From Sva-07 sp963715285 (lineage in GTDB: Bacteria; Actinomycetota; Acidimicrobiia; Acidimicrobiales; Ilumatobacteraceae): 64,000 nucleotides of DNA. The translations under genes were made by a program, and so were the position numbers. Below are positions 1-8,879 of the stretch, piece after piece; position 1 is the first letter of the stretch; every line of letters starts with the position of its first letter. The DNA lies in NCBI GenBank assembly GCA_963715285.1, contig CAVQRU010000035.1:19628-83627 (forward strand), written 5' to 3'. A model generated the notes under the pieces. The model saw nothing but the letters and a program-made list of their open reading frames with translations. It did no database searches and was not told the origin of the DNA.

Positions 1-445
1 CGGCGAGCACCGACTTGACGATGTTGTGGTAGCCGGTGCAACGGCACAGGTTCCCCTCGAGCCCGATCCGCACGTCCTCCTCGGTCGGGTTCGGGTTCTC
101 CTCGAGCAGGCTCGTGGCGGCCATCACCATCCCGGGCGTGCAGTAGCCGCACTGCAGACCGTGGTTCTCCATGAAGGCCTGCTGCATCGGGTGCAGCGTG
201 CCGTCGGCTGCGGCCATCCCCTCGATCGTGCGGATGTCCTGGCCGTCGGCCTGGACGGCGAGCACGGTGCAGCTCTTGACCGCCTCACCGTTGAGGTGCA
301 GCGAACACGCGCCGCACGACGAGGTGTCGCAGCCGATGTTGGTGCCGGTGAGCCCGACGACTTCACGGATGTACTGCACGAGGAGCAGCCGTGGCTCCAC
401 GTCGTGTGTCTGCGTCGTACCGTTGACGGTGACGGTGATCTCCAC
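1..445 (-). CDS. coxS: CoxS-type 2Fe-2S subunit of a molybdenum hydroxylase (partial)
   Basis: Small iron-sulfur subunit of the CO dehydrogenase/xanthine dehydrogenase family, which carries electrons from the Mo-cofactor subunit to the flavin subunit in the cytoplasm. The 148 visible residues show a ferredoxin cluster (C39, C44, C47, C59) and a second cluster (C99, C102, C134, C136, as CGYC and CRCTGY). The gene runs off the left edge, so only the last few residues are missing. GTG at 445 is chosen because a GGGGG ribosome-binding stretch lies about 8 nt upstream. The CoxL gene at 3384 is separated from it by four unrelated genes, so its real partners may lie to the left. Family certain; substrate unknown. 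Confidence 0.9.
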   Translation of the reverse strand, partial: MEITVTVNGTTQTHDVEPRLLLVQYIREVVGLTGTNIGCDTSSCGACSLHLNGEAVKSCTVLAVQADGQDIRTIEGMAAADGTLHPMQQAFMENHGLQCGYCTPGMVMAATSLLEENPNPTEEDVRIGLEGNLCRCTGYHNIVKSVLA

Positions 446-565
446 TGATGCCCCCAAGTCGCTCGTGGTGTGCTGTGTCCGGGGTGTCCCGGGTCAACAT
501 CATGCACCATCGGGGGCATCCCCGGACAACCGAGCGTCGCGGTGCGGCCCCGCGCGCTGGTCGGC

Positions 566-1036
566 TCAGGTGACGTTCGCGATGTCCGTGACGGCGAGGT
601 ACAGGAGGAACCCGATGATCGTGACCCCGAACACCGTGTAATGCCACCGCTTGGGGTGGTCGGCGCGCCAGAACCGGCGGATGCTGTAGGTGATCGAGAC
701 GATCGCGAGCAGACCGATCACGATCCCGATGACCGGCCCGACGCCGCGGGCGATGCCGACGGCCGGCAGGACGAACGGGAACACGATGTACATCAGCAGG
801 CACCGACAGGTGCTGATCAGCAGCGACTTCTGGAACGCGGAGCGGGCCTCGGCCTTCGTGGACGTGGTGCCCTCGGGGAGGATCAGGAGGCGTCGCATGA
901 ACCGATCGGCGGCCGACGACGGCACCGTGACGGGCGACGGGGTGGTCGTGCCGGCGGCGTCGGCGCTCGTGGGCGCATCGGGGGCCGCGGTGTGCGCGGT
1001 GCCGGCGATGGGGGGCTGGTCGGCGGTGGTGCTCAT
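566..1036 (-). CDS. small membrane protein of unknown function
   Basis: About 156 residues. The N-terminal ~45 residues are rich in Ala, Thr and Pro and look disordered. Three hydrophobic segments follow (roughly residues 75-95, 98-120 and 135-152) with a basic loop (RRFWRADHPKRW) between the last two. No family recognised. ATG at 1036 is taken over the GTG at 1045, which would overlap the upstream HAD gene; either start is possible. It lies directly downstream of the HAD phosphatase gene on the same strand and is probably co-transcribed with it. Confidence 0.6.
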   Translation of the reverse strand: MSTTADQPPIAGTAHTAAPDAPTSADAAGTTTPSPVTVPSSAADRFMRRLLILPEGTTSTKAEARSAFQKSLLISTCRCLLMYIVFPFVLPAVGIARGVGPVIGIVIGLLAIVSITYSIRRFWRADHPKRWHYTVFGVTIIGFLLYLAVTDIANVT

Positions 1037-1041
1037 GGCCG

Positions 1042-1716
1042 TCACGAACGGTACGTCGCTGCGACCGCCGCGGCAACTTCGGCCGGAGACGCGACGAGGG
1101 CGCAGGCGCCGGCGTCGGACAGCTCGTCGGGGGAGCCGAAGCCCCAGGTGACCCCGATGCAGTCGACGCCGTTCGACCGGGCTCCCTCCACGTCGTGGTC
1201 ACGGTCGCCGATCATCACGACGTGGTGGCCGTCGCGGTCGCCGGCGAGGCCGAGTTCGCCCAGGGCGTAGGCGATCACGTCGGCCTTGGTGCGTCGGCCG
1301 GAGCCGACTGCGACGGTCGCGCCGGCCTGGAGCGCGAAGTGGTGGCTGAAACCGAAGTGCTCGACGATGCGGATCGCCGTCGGTTGCGGCTTGGCCGTGG
1401 CGAGCGACAACGTGTAGCCCGATTCGACGAGCTCCTCGAGCATCTCGGCGACTCCCGGGTACACCTCGTTCTCGAACAGACCGACGTCCTCGTAGCGCAC
1501 CCGGTACGCCTCGACCACCCGTTCGATGTCGTCGTGCGGCACGCCGAGGGTGGGGAAGCTGAGCTCGAACGGGGGCCCGATCACGGCGCGGACCTGCTCG
1601 TCGGTGGGTGGTTCGTACCCGCAGGTGCTGAAGGCGTGTCGGAGCGAGCGGCCGATCCCTGGCGACGAATCCGACAGGGTGCCGTCGAGATCGAGCAGGA
1701 CGTGGACGCCGCTCAT
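1042..1716 (-). CDS. HAD-superfamily phosphatase (phosphoglycolate phosphatase-like)
   Basis: A 224-residue HAD hydrolase. Motif I is DLDGTLSDS at residues 9-17, with the nucleophile Asp and the acid/base Asp. Motif II is the S/T in SLATAKP, whose Lys fits the conserved lysine, and the metal-binding motif is GDRDHD near residue 168. The cap segment between motifs I and II is helical, as in the Gph/PhoE branch. The start overlaps the stop of the upstream K+ channel gene by 4 nt (ATGA), so the two are probably translationally coupled. The substrate cannot be told; a phosphoglycolate or related sugar-phosphate role is only a family-level guess. Confidence 0.8.
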   Translation of the reverse strand: MSGVHVLLDLDGTLSDSSPGIGRSLRHAFSTCGYEPPTDEQVRAVIGPPFELSFPTLGVPHDDIERVVEAYRVRYEDVGLFENEVYPGVAEMLEELVESGYTLSLATAKPQPTAIRIVEHFGFSHHFALQAGATVAVGSGRRTKADVIAYALGELGLAGDRDGHHVVMIGDRDHDVEGARSNGVDCIGVTWGFGSPDELSDAGACALVASPAEVAAAVAATYRS

Positions 1717-2705
1717 CGCCCGGCCAGCTCTTCCAGACGCTGCAGGTCGTCGTCGGTGCCGACGGCGATCAGCACCTGGCGCGGCTCGATCACCATGCCG
1801 GGGTCGGGGTTGGTGGTGAACGTCCCGTCGGGGCGCCGAACGGCGAGGATCAGCACCCCGGTCTGCTTGCGCAGGTTCGCCTCGCGCAACGTCTTGCCGG
1901 CGAGGTCGGATGCCTCGGACACGTCGTACTCCTGCATGCGGAACTCCAGGGATCGTTCGTGCATGACGACGTCGATGAACTCGGCGACGTGCGGTCGGGC
2001 GACGAACGACGCCATCCGGGCAGCCCCGAGTTCCTGGGGGTTCACCACGCGGTCGGCGCCGGCGTTGGCGAGCTTCGGCACGCTCTCGTCCTGGCGGGCG
2101 CGGGCGACGATGAACAGGTCGGGCATGATCGCCCGGGCCGACAGGGTGACGAAGAGGTTCTCCGCATCGCCCTCGAGCGCGGCGATGAGCGCGCCGGCGC
2201 GTTCGAGCCCTGCCCGGCGCAGCGTGCTGTCGAGCGTGGCGTCGCCGACGACGGTCGGGTACGGGACGTTCTCGAGGCGGTCGGGGTCGACGTCGACGAT
2301 CACCACCGGATGCCCGGCCGCCACGAGGTCATCGGCGACGGCACGTCCGACGCGGCCCCATCCGCACACGATCGTGTGCTCGCTCAGCTTGCTGATCTCG
2401 CGATCCATGATGCGCCTCCCGACGAAGTCACGCAGTTGTCCGTCCACGACGACCTGGACGGAGAGGGTGAAGGTGTACAGCACGGTCGACACGCCGATGA
2501 TGATCAGGACGATCGTGAACCACTGCTCGAGGACGGTGAACTCCTCGAGTTCGCGGAAGCCGACCGTGGTGACCGTCGTGACCGTCTGGTACACGGCGTC
2601 GGTGAACGACATGCCGAAGAGCAGGTAGCCGATCGTGCCGATCACCATCACAGCGATCACCATGGCGACCGCACGCTGGAGGCGGCCGATCGGGCTGTAG
2701 TTCAC
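1713..2705 (-). CDS. two-TM potassium channel with RCK (TrkA-N/TrkA-C) domains
   Basis: Inner-membrane K+ channel of the MthK/Kch type, 330 residues. Two membrane helices (about residues 12-32 and 60-85) flank the pore loop with the selectivity-filter sequence TTVTTVGF. A Rossmann RCK domain follows (GWGRVGRAVADDL near 115, conserved D near 138, VVGDAT), then a TrkA-C domain from about 255. GTG at 2705 is used; a TACCGT box ends 7 nt before it, so the mRNA is probably leaderless. The gene overlaps the downstream HAD gene by 4 nt. Ligand gating through the RCK domain is known for the family, but the ligand is unknown here. Confidence 0.88.
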   Translation of the reverse strand: MNYSPIGRLQRAVAMVIAVMVIGTIGYLLFGMSFTDAVYQTVTTVTTVGFRELEEFTVLEQWFTIVLIIIGVSTVLYTFTLSVQVVVDGQLRDFVGRRIMDREISKLSEHTIVCGWGRVGRAVADDLVAAGHPVVIVDVDPDRLENVPYPTVVGDATLDSTLRRAGLERAGALIAALEGDAENLFVTLSARAIMPDLFIVARARQDESVPKLANAGADRVVNPQELGAARMASFVARPHVAEFIDVVMHERSLEFRMQEYDVSEASDLAGKTLREANLRKQTGVLILAVRRPDGTFTTNPDPGMVIEPRQVLIAVGTDDDLQRLEELAGR

Positions 2706-2712
2706 GACGGCG

Positions 2713-2718
2713 ACGGTA
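2713..2718 (-). promoter_or_regulatory. -10 box for a leaderless K+ channel mRNA
   Basis: On the minus strand TACCGT ends 7 nt before the GTG at 2705. This matches the TANNNT actinobacterial -10 and would put the transcription start at or next to the start codon. No convincing -35 was seen. Confidence 0.45.
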
Positions 2719-2742
2719 GCCCGCGCACCTCTCGCCGACAGC

Positions 2743-2773
2743 GTTACATCTGGGGTCAGACCCCAGATGTAAC
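2743..2773. repeat. GGGGTCAGACCCC-core palindrome, copy 1
   Basis: Perfect 15-bp inverted repeat around a single central base. The arms GTTACATCT/AGATGTAAC enclose the core. It begins 2 nt beyond the stop codon of the HD-domain gene (minus strand). It can act as a terminator hairpin, although no T-tract follows. It belongs to a family with copies at 3351, 13988, 22599, 32525, 32553 and 60811. Confidence 0.8.
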
Positions 2774-2775
2774 GG

Positions 2776-3333
2776 TCAGCGGCCGCGGAGGATCTCGCGG
2801 ATCAGGGGTTCGTAGTGTTCGAGGGGGTTGCTGACGTAGTCGGCGTCGAAGGCCGTCTGGTCGTACTTGGCGCAGAACTCCTCGGTGTACTCGAAGTACG
2901 GCGAGTCGCGGTGGGCGTCGCGGGCGTTCTTGTCGAGTCCGATGTAGTCCCAGAAGTAGTAGCCCTGGAACTCGCCGTGGTGCTTGACCATGAAGTGGTT
3001 GGCCTCGGACACGAACGGCTTGAGGATGCCGGCGGCGATGTCGGGGTGGCTGTACGGGCTGAGCGTGTCGCCGATGTCGTGCAGCAGCGCGCAGAGCACG
3101 TATTCGTCGTCGCGGCCGTCCTTCTCGGCGCGGGTCGCCGTCTGGAGGCTGTGTTCGAGCCGGTTGACCGGGAACCCGCCGTGGTCGAACTCGAGCGCCT
3201 TCATCAGGTCGATCACGCGCTCGGCGACGAACGATTGGGTGATCGCCAGCTGCGGGGCGATGATCGCCCAGTCCTCGGCGGTCGACTCCTCGAACGTCTT
3301 GAACGAGGTGCGTGGATGCTCGGTGGTGGTCAT
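2776..3333 (-). CDS. HD-domain protein, possibly a PhnZ/inositol-oxygenase-like diiron enzyme
   Basis: An 185-residue protein with an HD-type metal site: LEHS near residue 60, LLHDIGD near 84, SHPD near 95, KHHGE near 114 and a late Asp. This His/Asp spacing fits the HD oxygenase branch (PhnZ, myo-inositol oxygenase) better than nucleotide phosphohydrolases, but the match is by eye. ATG at 3333 is chosen because GAGGAG lies about 8 nt upstream; the open frame extends further but is noncoding in look. It lies 50 nt downstream of the CoxL gene, with a palindrome between them and another after its stop. Substrate unknown. Confidence 0.65.
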   Translation of the reverse strand: MTTTEHPRTSFKTFEESTAEDWAIIAPQLAITQSFVAERVIDLMKALEFDHGGFPVNRLEHSLQTATRAEKDGRDDEYVLCALLHDIGDTLSPYSHPDIAAGILKPFVSEANHFMVKHHGEFQGYYFWDYIGLDKNARDAHRDSPYFEYTEEFCAKYDQTAFDADYVSNPLEHYEPLIREILRGR

Positions 3334-3350
3334 GTCGTTGCTCCTCAGCA

Positions 3351-3381
3351 ATTGCAGCAGGGGTCTGACCCCTGCTGCAAT
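3351..3381. repeat. GGGGTCAGACCCC-core palindrome, copy 2
   Basis: Perfect 15-bp arms around one base. The arms ATTGCAGCA/TGCTGCAAT enclose GGGGTC-T-GACCCC. It starts 2 nt past the CoxL stop codon (minus strand). Its arms are identical to those of the copy at 32553, 29 kb away. Confidence 0.8.
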
Positions 3382-3383
3382 CA

Positions 3384-5714
3384 TCACGTGGCGGATTGGA
3401 TGGCGCGCCAGACTTTTTCGGACGTGGCGGGCATGTCGATGTGGCGGATGCCGAGATGGGACAGGGCGTCGATCACCGCGGACTGTACGGCGGGGGTGGA
3501 CCCGATCGTGCCGGACTCGCCGATGCCCTTGGCGCCGAGCGGGTTGACGAACGTCGGGGTCTCCATGTGGATCACCTCGAAGCTCGGCAGCTCGGTCGCC
3601 GAGATCATCCCGTAGTCGGCCAGATTCGACGTGACCGGGTTGCCGTCCTCGTCGTAGCGGACCTCTTCGAGCAGCGCCTGTGCGGTGCCCTGGGCGATGC
3701 CACCGTGGATCTGGCCGTCGAGCAGCATCGGGTTGACCACCCGACCGGCGTCGTCGCAGGCGATCTGGCGAAGGTGCCGGACCTGGCCGGTGCCGATGTC
3801 GACCTCGACGACGGAGACGTGGGCGCCGAACGGGAACGTCGGCTGACCGGCATCGAACCGGGTGTCGACGGTGAGGCTCGGGGAGTGGCCCGTCTCCATG
3901 TCGGCAGCGATCGACCCGAAGCCCTGGTGGGTCTTCGCGGCGACGGCGAGTTCTCCCCAGGTCTTGCCGACTGCGGGGGTACCGGCGACGTGGAACGCTC
4001 CCTGGTCCTTGTCGAGCACGATGTCGCCCTCGTCGGCCTCGAGCAGTGAAGCGGCGAGGTTGCGGGCCATCTCGACCAGCTCGATCGACGCCTTGTTGAC
4101 TGCGGCCCCACCGACCTGCAGCGACCTCGAGCCCATCGTGCCGCCCCCCTCGGGAACGAGATCGGTGTCGCCCCAGATCAGGGTGATCTTGTCCATCGGG
4201 ATGCCCGTCTGGTCGCTGGCGATCATCGACCACGACGTGTCGTGACCCTGCCCGTGCGGCGACGTGCCGGTGTACACGAGTGCCGAGCCGTCGTCCTGCA
4301 CCTCGATCTTGGCGGCTTCGCCCATCGGGTCGACGCCACCGGTGATCTCGACGTAGACACTGACACCGATGCCGAGCTGCTTGTCGTCTCCCGCCTCGCG
4401 GCGGCGCGCCTGTTCGGCGCGCAACTCGGTGTAGCCGGCGGCGTCGAGCGCCTTGTCGAGCGCGCCTTCGAAGTCGCCGACGTCGTAGATCTGACCGATC
4501 GCGGTGGTGTGCGGTTCGGTGAACTTCGGGATCAGGTTCATCCGCCGCACCTCGGCGGGGTCCTTGCCGATCTCGGCGGCGAACAGGTCCATCGCCCGCT
4601 CCGCAGCAGCGGTCGCCTCCGGTCGACCGGCACCGCGGTAGGGCACGGTCGGTGTCGTGTTCGTGAGCACGGTGGTCGCGCGCACCTCGATGTTCGGGAT
4701 GTCGTACACGGCCGACGCCATCGGGCGCGTCATGGCGAAGCCCAGCACACCGCCCACGTCCATGAACCCACCGGCGTCCTGGAACAGGTGCAGCTGGTAG
4801 TGGGTGACCTTGCCCTCGCGGGTGCCGCCGATGGTGGCGTACTGGAGCTGGCTGCGGCCGTGGCCGAGGTTCATCATCGACTCGCTGCGGGTCTCGCTCC
4901 AACGGACCGGGCGCCCGACCGCCTTGGAGATCGGGCCGAGCAACATCTCCTCCGCGTAGGTGCCGATCTTCGCGCCGAACGCCCCGCCGACATCGGGCGT
5001 GATCACCCGGACGAGACCCGGGTCGACGCCGTTGGCCGCGGCGATCGGGACCTTGACGCCCTGGGCGTGCTGGGTCGAGAGCCACTGGTGGAGGCGACCG
5101 TGGACCCAGGCGGCCGCGGATCCGCGGACCTCGAGCGGGCACGGCGCAACGCGCTGGTTGAGGAAGCGGCCCGTGACGACGACCTCGCAGTCGGCGAAGT
5201 AGTCGTCGGTCGCCGTGTTCTCGGGCATCCCGAGCACCGTGGTGTCGAAGACGGCGTTCGAGCCGGCTGCCTCGTAGATCAGCAATTCGGAGGCCATCGA
5301 TGCCTCGATGTCGACGAGCGCCGGGAGGAAGTCGACGTCGACGAACACCATCTCGGCGGCGTCGGTTGCCTGCGCGAGCGTTTCGGCGACGATCGCCACC
5401 ACCGGCTCTCCGACGAAGCGCACCTTGTCGCTTGCGAGCAGGGTGCGTGCGACCGCTGGATTGAACTGCGACGGAACCGGCTCGAGGCCGAGCGACTCGG
5501 CGGTGAACACACCGACCACGCCCGGCATGTCCTTCGCACCGTCGATGTCGATCGACAGGATCGTGCCGTGCGCGACCGCGGATCGTGCGTAGACCACGTG
5601 CAGCGCCCCGGCGAGCAGTTCCTCGTCCAGGTCGTCGACGTACACCCCGCCTGTCGTCAGGAACTTCGGGTCTTCCTTGCGCTGGACCCTGGTCCCCAGA
5701 ATGCTGCCGGCCAC
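3384..5714 (-). CDS. form II CoxL-type molybdenum hydroxylase large subunit
   Basis: A 776-residue large subunit of the xanthine dehydrogenase/aerobic CO dehydrogenase family, which binds the molybdopterin cytosine dinucleotide. The active-site loop reads PYRGAGRPEAT. This is the form II (YRGAGR) signature and not the AYxCSFR of genuine form I CO dehydrogenase, so CO oxidation is doubtful and the substrate is open. The molybdopterin-binding repeats (GGAFGAK, GQGHDTSW, KGIGESG) are present and the length is normal. The GTG start at 5714 has GAGGAGAG just upstream. No medium FAD subunit lies beside it. Confidence 0.85.
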   Translation of the reverse strand: MAGSILGTRVQRKEDPKFLTTGGVYVDDLDEELLAGALHVVYARSAVAHGTILSIDIDGAKDMPGVVGVFTAESLGLEPVPSQFNPAVARTLLASDKVRFVGEPVVAIVAETLAQATDAAEMVFVDVDFLPALVDIEASMASELLIYEAAGSNAVFDTTVLGMPENTATDDYFADCEVVVTGRFLNQRVAPCPLEVRGSAAAWVHGRLHQWLSTQHAQGVKVPIAAANGVDPGLVRVITPDVGGAFGAKIGTYAEEMLLGPISKAVGRPVRWSETRSESMMNLGHGRSQLQYATIGGTREGKVTHYQLHLFQDAGGFMDVGGVLGFAMTRPMASAVYDIPNIEVRATTVLTNTTPTVPYRGAGRPEATAAAERAMDLFAAEIGKDPAEVRRMNLIPKFTEPHTTAIGQIYDVGDFEGALDKALDAAGYTELRAEQARRREAGDDKQLGIGVSVYVEITGGVDPMGEAAKIEVQDDGSALVYTGTSPHGQGHDTSWSMIASDQTGIPMDKITLIWGDTDLVPEGGGTMGSRSLQVGGAAVNKASIELVEMARNLAASLLEADEGDIVLDKDQGAFHVAGTPAVGKTWGELAVAAKTHQGFGSIAADMETGHSPSLTVDTRFDAGQPTFPFGAHVSVVEVDIGTGQVRHLRQIACDDAGRVVNPMLLDGQIHGGIAQGTAQALLEEVRYDEDGNPVTSNLADYGMISATELPSFEVIHMETPTFVNPLGAKGIGESGTIGSTPAVQSAVIDALSHLGIRHIDMPATSEKVWRAIQSAT

Positions 5715-5772
5715 GTGCTCTCCTCACCCCATCGCATGTTGCGCCGTTCGTCGGCGTCCGTGGGTGCCGAAC

Positions 5773-6270
5773 CTAGTCGGCAGCGCTGGGTGCGGGCCCA
5801 GCCGTGCGAGCGGCGATGATGCCGGTGACGATGTTGTACGGCCAGCCGGGCGGAAGGTCGCTCGGAAGCGGTGGGAGCGGCAGGATCGTCGTGCGGCGGT
5901 CGCCGGCCTCGACGAAGCCGATCTCCTCGCGGGCCGCCTCGCGGATGCCGTCGTCGGTCTGCAGGCGGTCGACCTCACCGGCGAGCTGGCCGTTGACGCG
6001 TTGCAGTTCGGCGAGTTCGGCCTGACGCCGGACGAGATCGTCGTCCTGGTCGAGCCAGGTCTGGACCGGCAGGATGACGAGCGCTGCGACGATCGTGGCG
6101 GCGACGACGAGGATGAAGGCGCCACCGAACAGCGCCAGCTTCGGGCGGCGCAGGATGCGCTTGTCGGTGGGAATCGGCCGGGTGAAGTCGCCGAGGCGCG
6201 ACCGGCCGGCATCGGCTGCCGTCGGTTTCTCCTTCGGCCTCGGGATCGAGGTGGTGCGCGAACGACTCAC
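5773..6270 (-). CDS. FtsB/DivIC-type septum formation initiator
   Basis: About 165 residues. A cytoplasmic, basic N-terminus is followed by one membrane helix (ALFGGAFILVVAATIVAALVI) and a coiled coil (QDDDLVRRQAELAELQRVNGQL). A short region typical of the family (DDGIREAAREEIGFV) comes next, with a proline-rich tail. FtsB/DivIC proteins help assemble the divisome at the septum. The gene follows enolase, the usual actinobacterial order. The start is uncertain: GTG 6270 begins the plausible part, and GTG 6333 would add about 20 unlikely residues. Confidence 0.85.
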   Translation of the reverse strand: MSRSRTTSIPRPKEKPTAADAGRSRLGDFTRPIPTDKRILRRPKLALFGGAFILVVAATIVAALVILPVQTWLDQDDDLVRRQAELAELQRVNGQLAGEVDRLQTDDGIREAAREEIGFVEAGDRRTTILPLPPLPSDLPPGWPYNIVTGIIAARTAGPAPSAAD

Positions 6271-6375
6271 CGCGTCAGTCTCGCAGCTGGCTCGCGATGA
6301 TCGGTGGCAGCTCACGGGTCCTGTCACCGGCACACGTCCGGGCGGGCTGTTCGGCGGCGGACGACGAGCCCGCTC

Positions 6376-7653
<1,278 letters not shown>

Positions 7654-7659
7654 GGTCAC

Positions 7660-7665
7660 AACGTA
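7660..7665 (-). promoter_or_regulatory. -10 box for a leaderless eno mRNA
   Basis: TACGTT on the minus strand, 6 nt before the eno ATG. The region 7654-7844 is the divergent eno/exchanger intergenic space and nothing else was recognised there. Confidence 0.45.
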
Positions 7666-7844
7666 CCCGCGGTGGGATGCGCGTTCCGAGGGCCCGCGCG
7701 ATCGGTATCGTTCCGCTCGGTCTGCAGCGCCGCTGCAGCGTGCGCAGTGTGAGTCGAAGGACGGCCGGGGTTGCTGCAGGACGGGGTTGTTCGGGAGCCG
7801 GCTCCGGTGGTGCTCGTGCCGGTGTCGGGTCCGATGGAGTCGCC

Positions 7845-8783
7845 GTGGCGGTGACCGTGCTGGCGCTGGTGGTCGGCGTTGCCCTGCTCGCCTACGCCGC
7901 TGACCAGTTCGTGCTCGGCGCCGCACGCGTCGCGTTGATCCGCAACATCTCGCCGCTCGTCGTCGGCGTCGTGATCATCGGGTTCGGCACGAGCGCCCCG
8001 GAGCTGCTCGTGTCCTCGATCGCCGCGGCGGGCGGCAATCCGGAGATCGCCGTCGGCAACATCGTCGGATCGAACATCGCCAACCTGTCGCTGTTGCTCG
8101 GGATCGGGGCGATCATCATCCCGCTCGGCGTGGCGTCCAGCACGGTTCGCCGGGAGGCGCCGATCGCGGTCGCCGGCATCGCCGCCTACGCGATTGCCGT
8201 ACAGGGCGGAGGCGTCGACGCGATCGAGGGCATCGTGTTGCTCGTGGCGTTGGCGTTGGCCATCTGGAAGGTGACCGCCGCGTCTGCGGGCGATCCGCTC
8301 GGCCCCGAGACCGAGGAACTCGCCGACACCGAACACCACTCGGTCCGCATCGAGGTGATCCGGACACTGCTCGGGTTGATCGGAACGATCGCGGGCGCCC
8401 AACTGCTGCTCTGGGGCGCCGTCGACGTGGCCGACCGCGCCGGCCTCGGCGAGGGATTCGTCGGTGCGACGCTGGTCGCCGTCGGCACCTCACTGCCCGA
8501 GTTGGTCACGGTGGTCCAGTCGGCCCGTCGCAAGGAGACCGACCTGATCGTGGGCAACCTGCTCGGCTCCAACATGTTCAATGCGCTCGGCGTCGGTGGC
8601 GTCACCGGCATCATCGGTGCCGGGGCCCTGGACGAACCCGGGCTCACCCGCTTCGGTGTGATCGCAGCCACAGTGGTCGCCGGGATCGCGTGGTCGATGA
8701 TGAAGACGGGTCGCGTCGTCGGGCGTGTCGAGGGCATCGCACTCCTGATCCTGTACGCAGCGCTCGTGCCGTTCCTGTCCTGA
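7845..8783 (+). CDS. Na+/Ca2+ exchanger family (CaCA, YrbG-like) membrane protein
   Basis: A cation antiporter of about 312 residues. The two inverted alpha repeats are clear: FGTSAPELLVSSIAA with GNIVGSNIANL in the first half, and VGTSLPELVTVVQSA with GNLLGSNMFNAL in the second. Around ten membrane helices are present. GTG at 7845 is chosen because GGAG lies 8 nt upstream and the length then fits the family; the open frame begins at 7677, but that stretch is Arg/Gly-rich and looks noncoding. The transported ion cannot be inferred beyond the family. Confidence 0.88.
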   Translation: MAVTVLALVVGVALLAYAADQFVLGAARVALIRNISPLVVGVVIIGFGTSAPELLVSSIAAAGGNPEIAVGNIVGSNIANLSLLLGIGAIIIPLGVASSTVRREAPIAVAGIAAYAIAVQGGGVDAIEGIVLLVALALAIWKVTAASAGDPLGPETEELADTEHHSVRIEVIRTLLGLIGTIAGAQLLLWGAVDVADRAGLGEGFVGATLVAVGTSLPELVTVVQSARRKETDLIVGNLLGSNMFNALGVGGVTGIIGAGALDEPGLTRFGVIAATVVAGIAWSMMKTGRVVGRVEGIALLILYAALVPFLS

Positions 8784-8844
8784 CCGAGGCCGACGCCCGA
8801 CGAGTAGCTGCTCCTCCCAACATCGCGCAACTGGCAGATTTCGC

Positions 8845-8872
8845 TCAAGTTCCTTGCCGGGCGTGCCGATGG
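8845..8872 (+). promoter_or_regulatory. sigma-28 (WhiG/FliA)-like promoter
   Basis: TCAAGTTC, 12 nt, then GCCGATGG, ending 7 nt before the ATG at 8880. The two boxes resemble the TAAAGTTT/GCCGATAA consensus of sigma-28 factors. The close spacing to the start codon would give a leaderless mRNA. The match is by eye and no sigma-28 gene is in the window. Confidence 0.4.
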
Positions 8873-8879
8873 CGTCGAC

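Noticed and set aside
477..527. 8-bp inverted repeat GTCCGGGG/CCCCGGAC upstream of coxS
   Set aside because: Short GC-rich arms 35 nt apart are common by chance at this base composition.
3384..5727. Minus-strand Arg-rich frame running through the CoxL gene
   Set aside because: It is the shifted frame of CoxL; only its 3' end (2776-3333) is a real gene, with its own ATG and ribosome-binding site.
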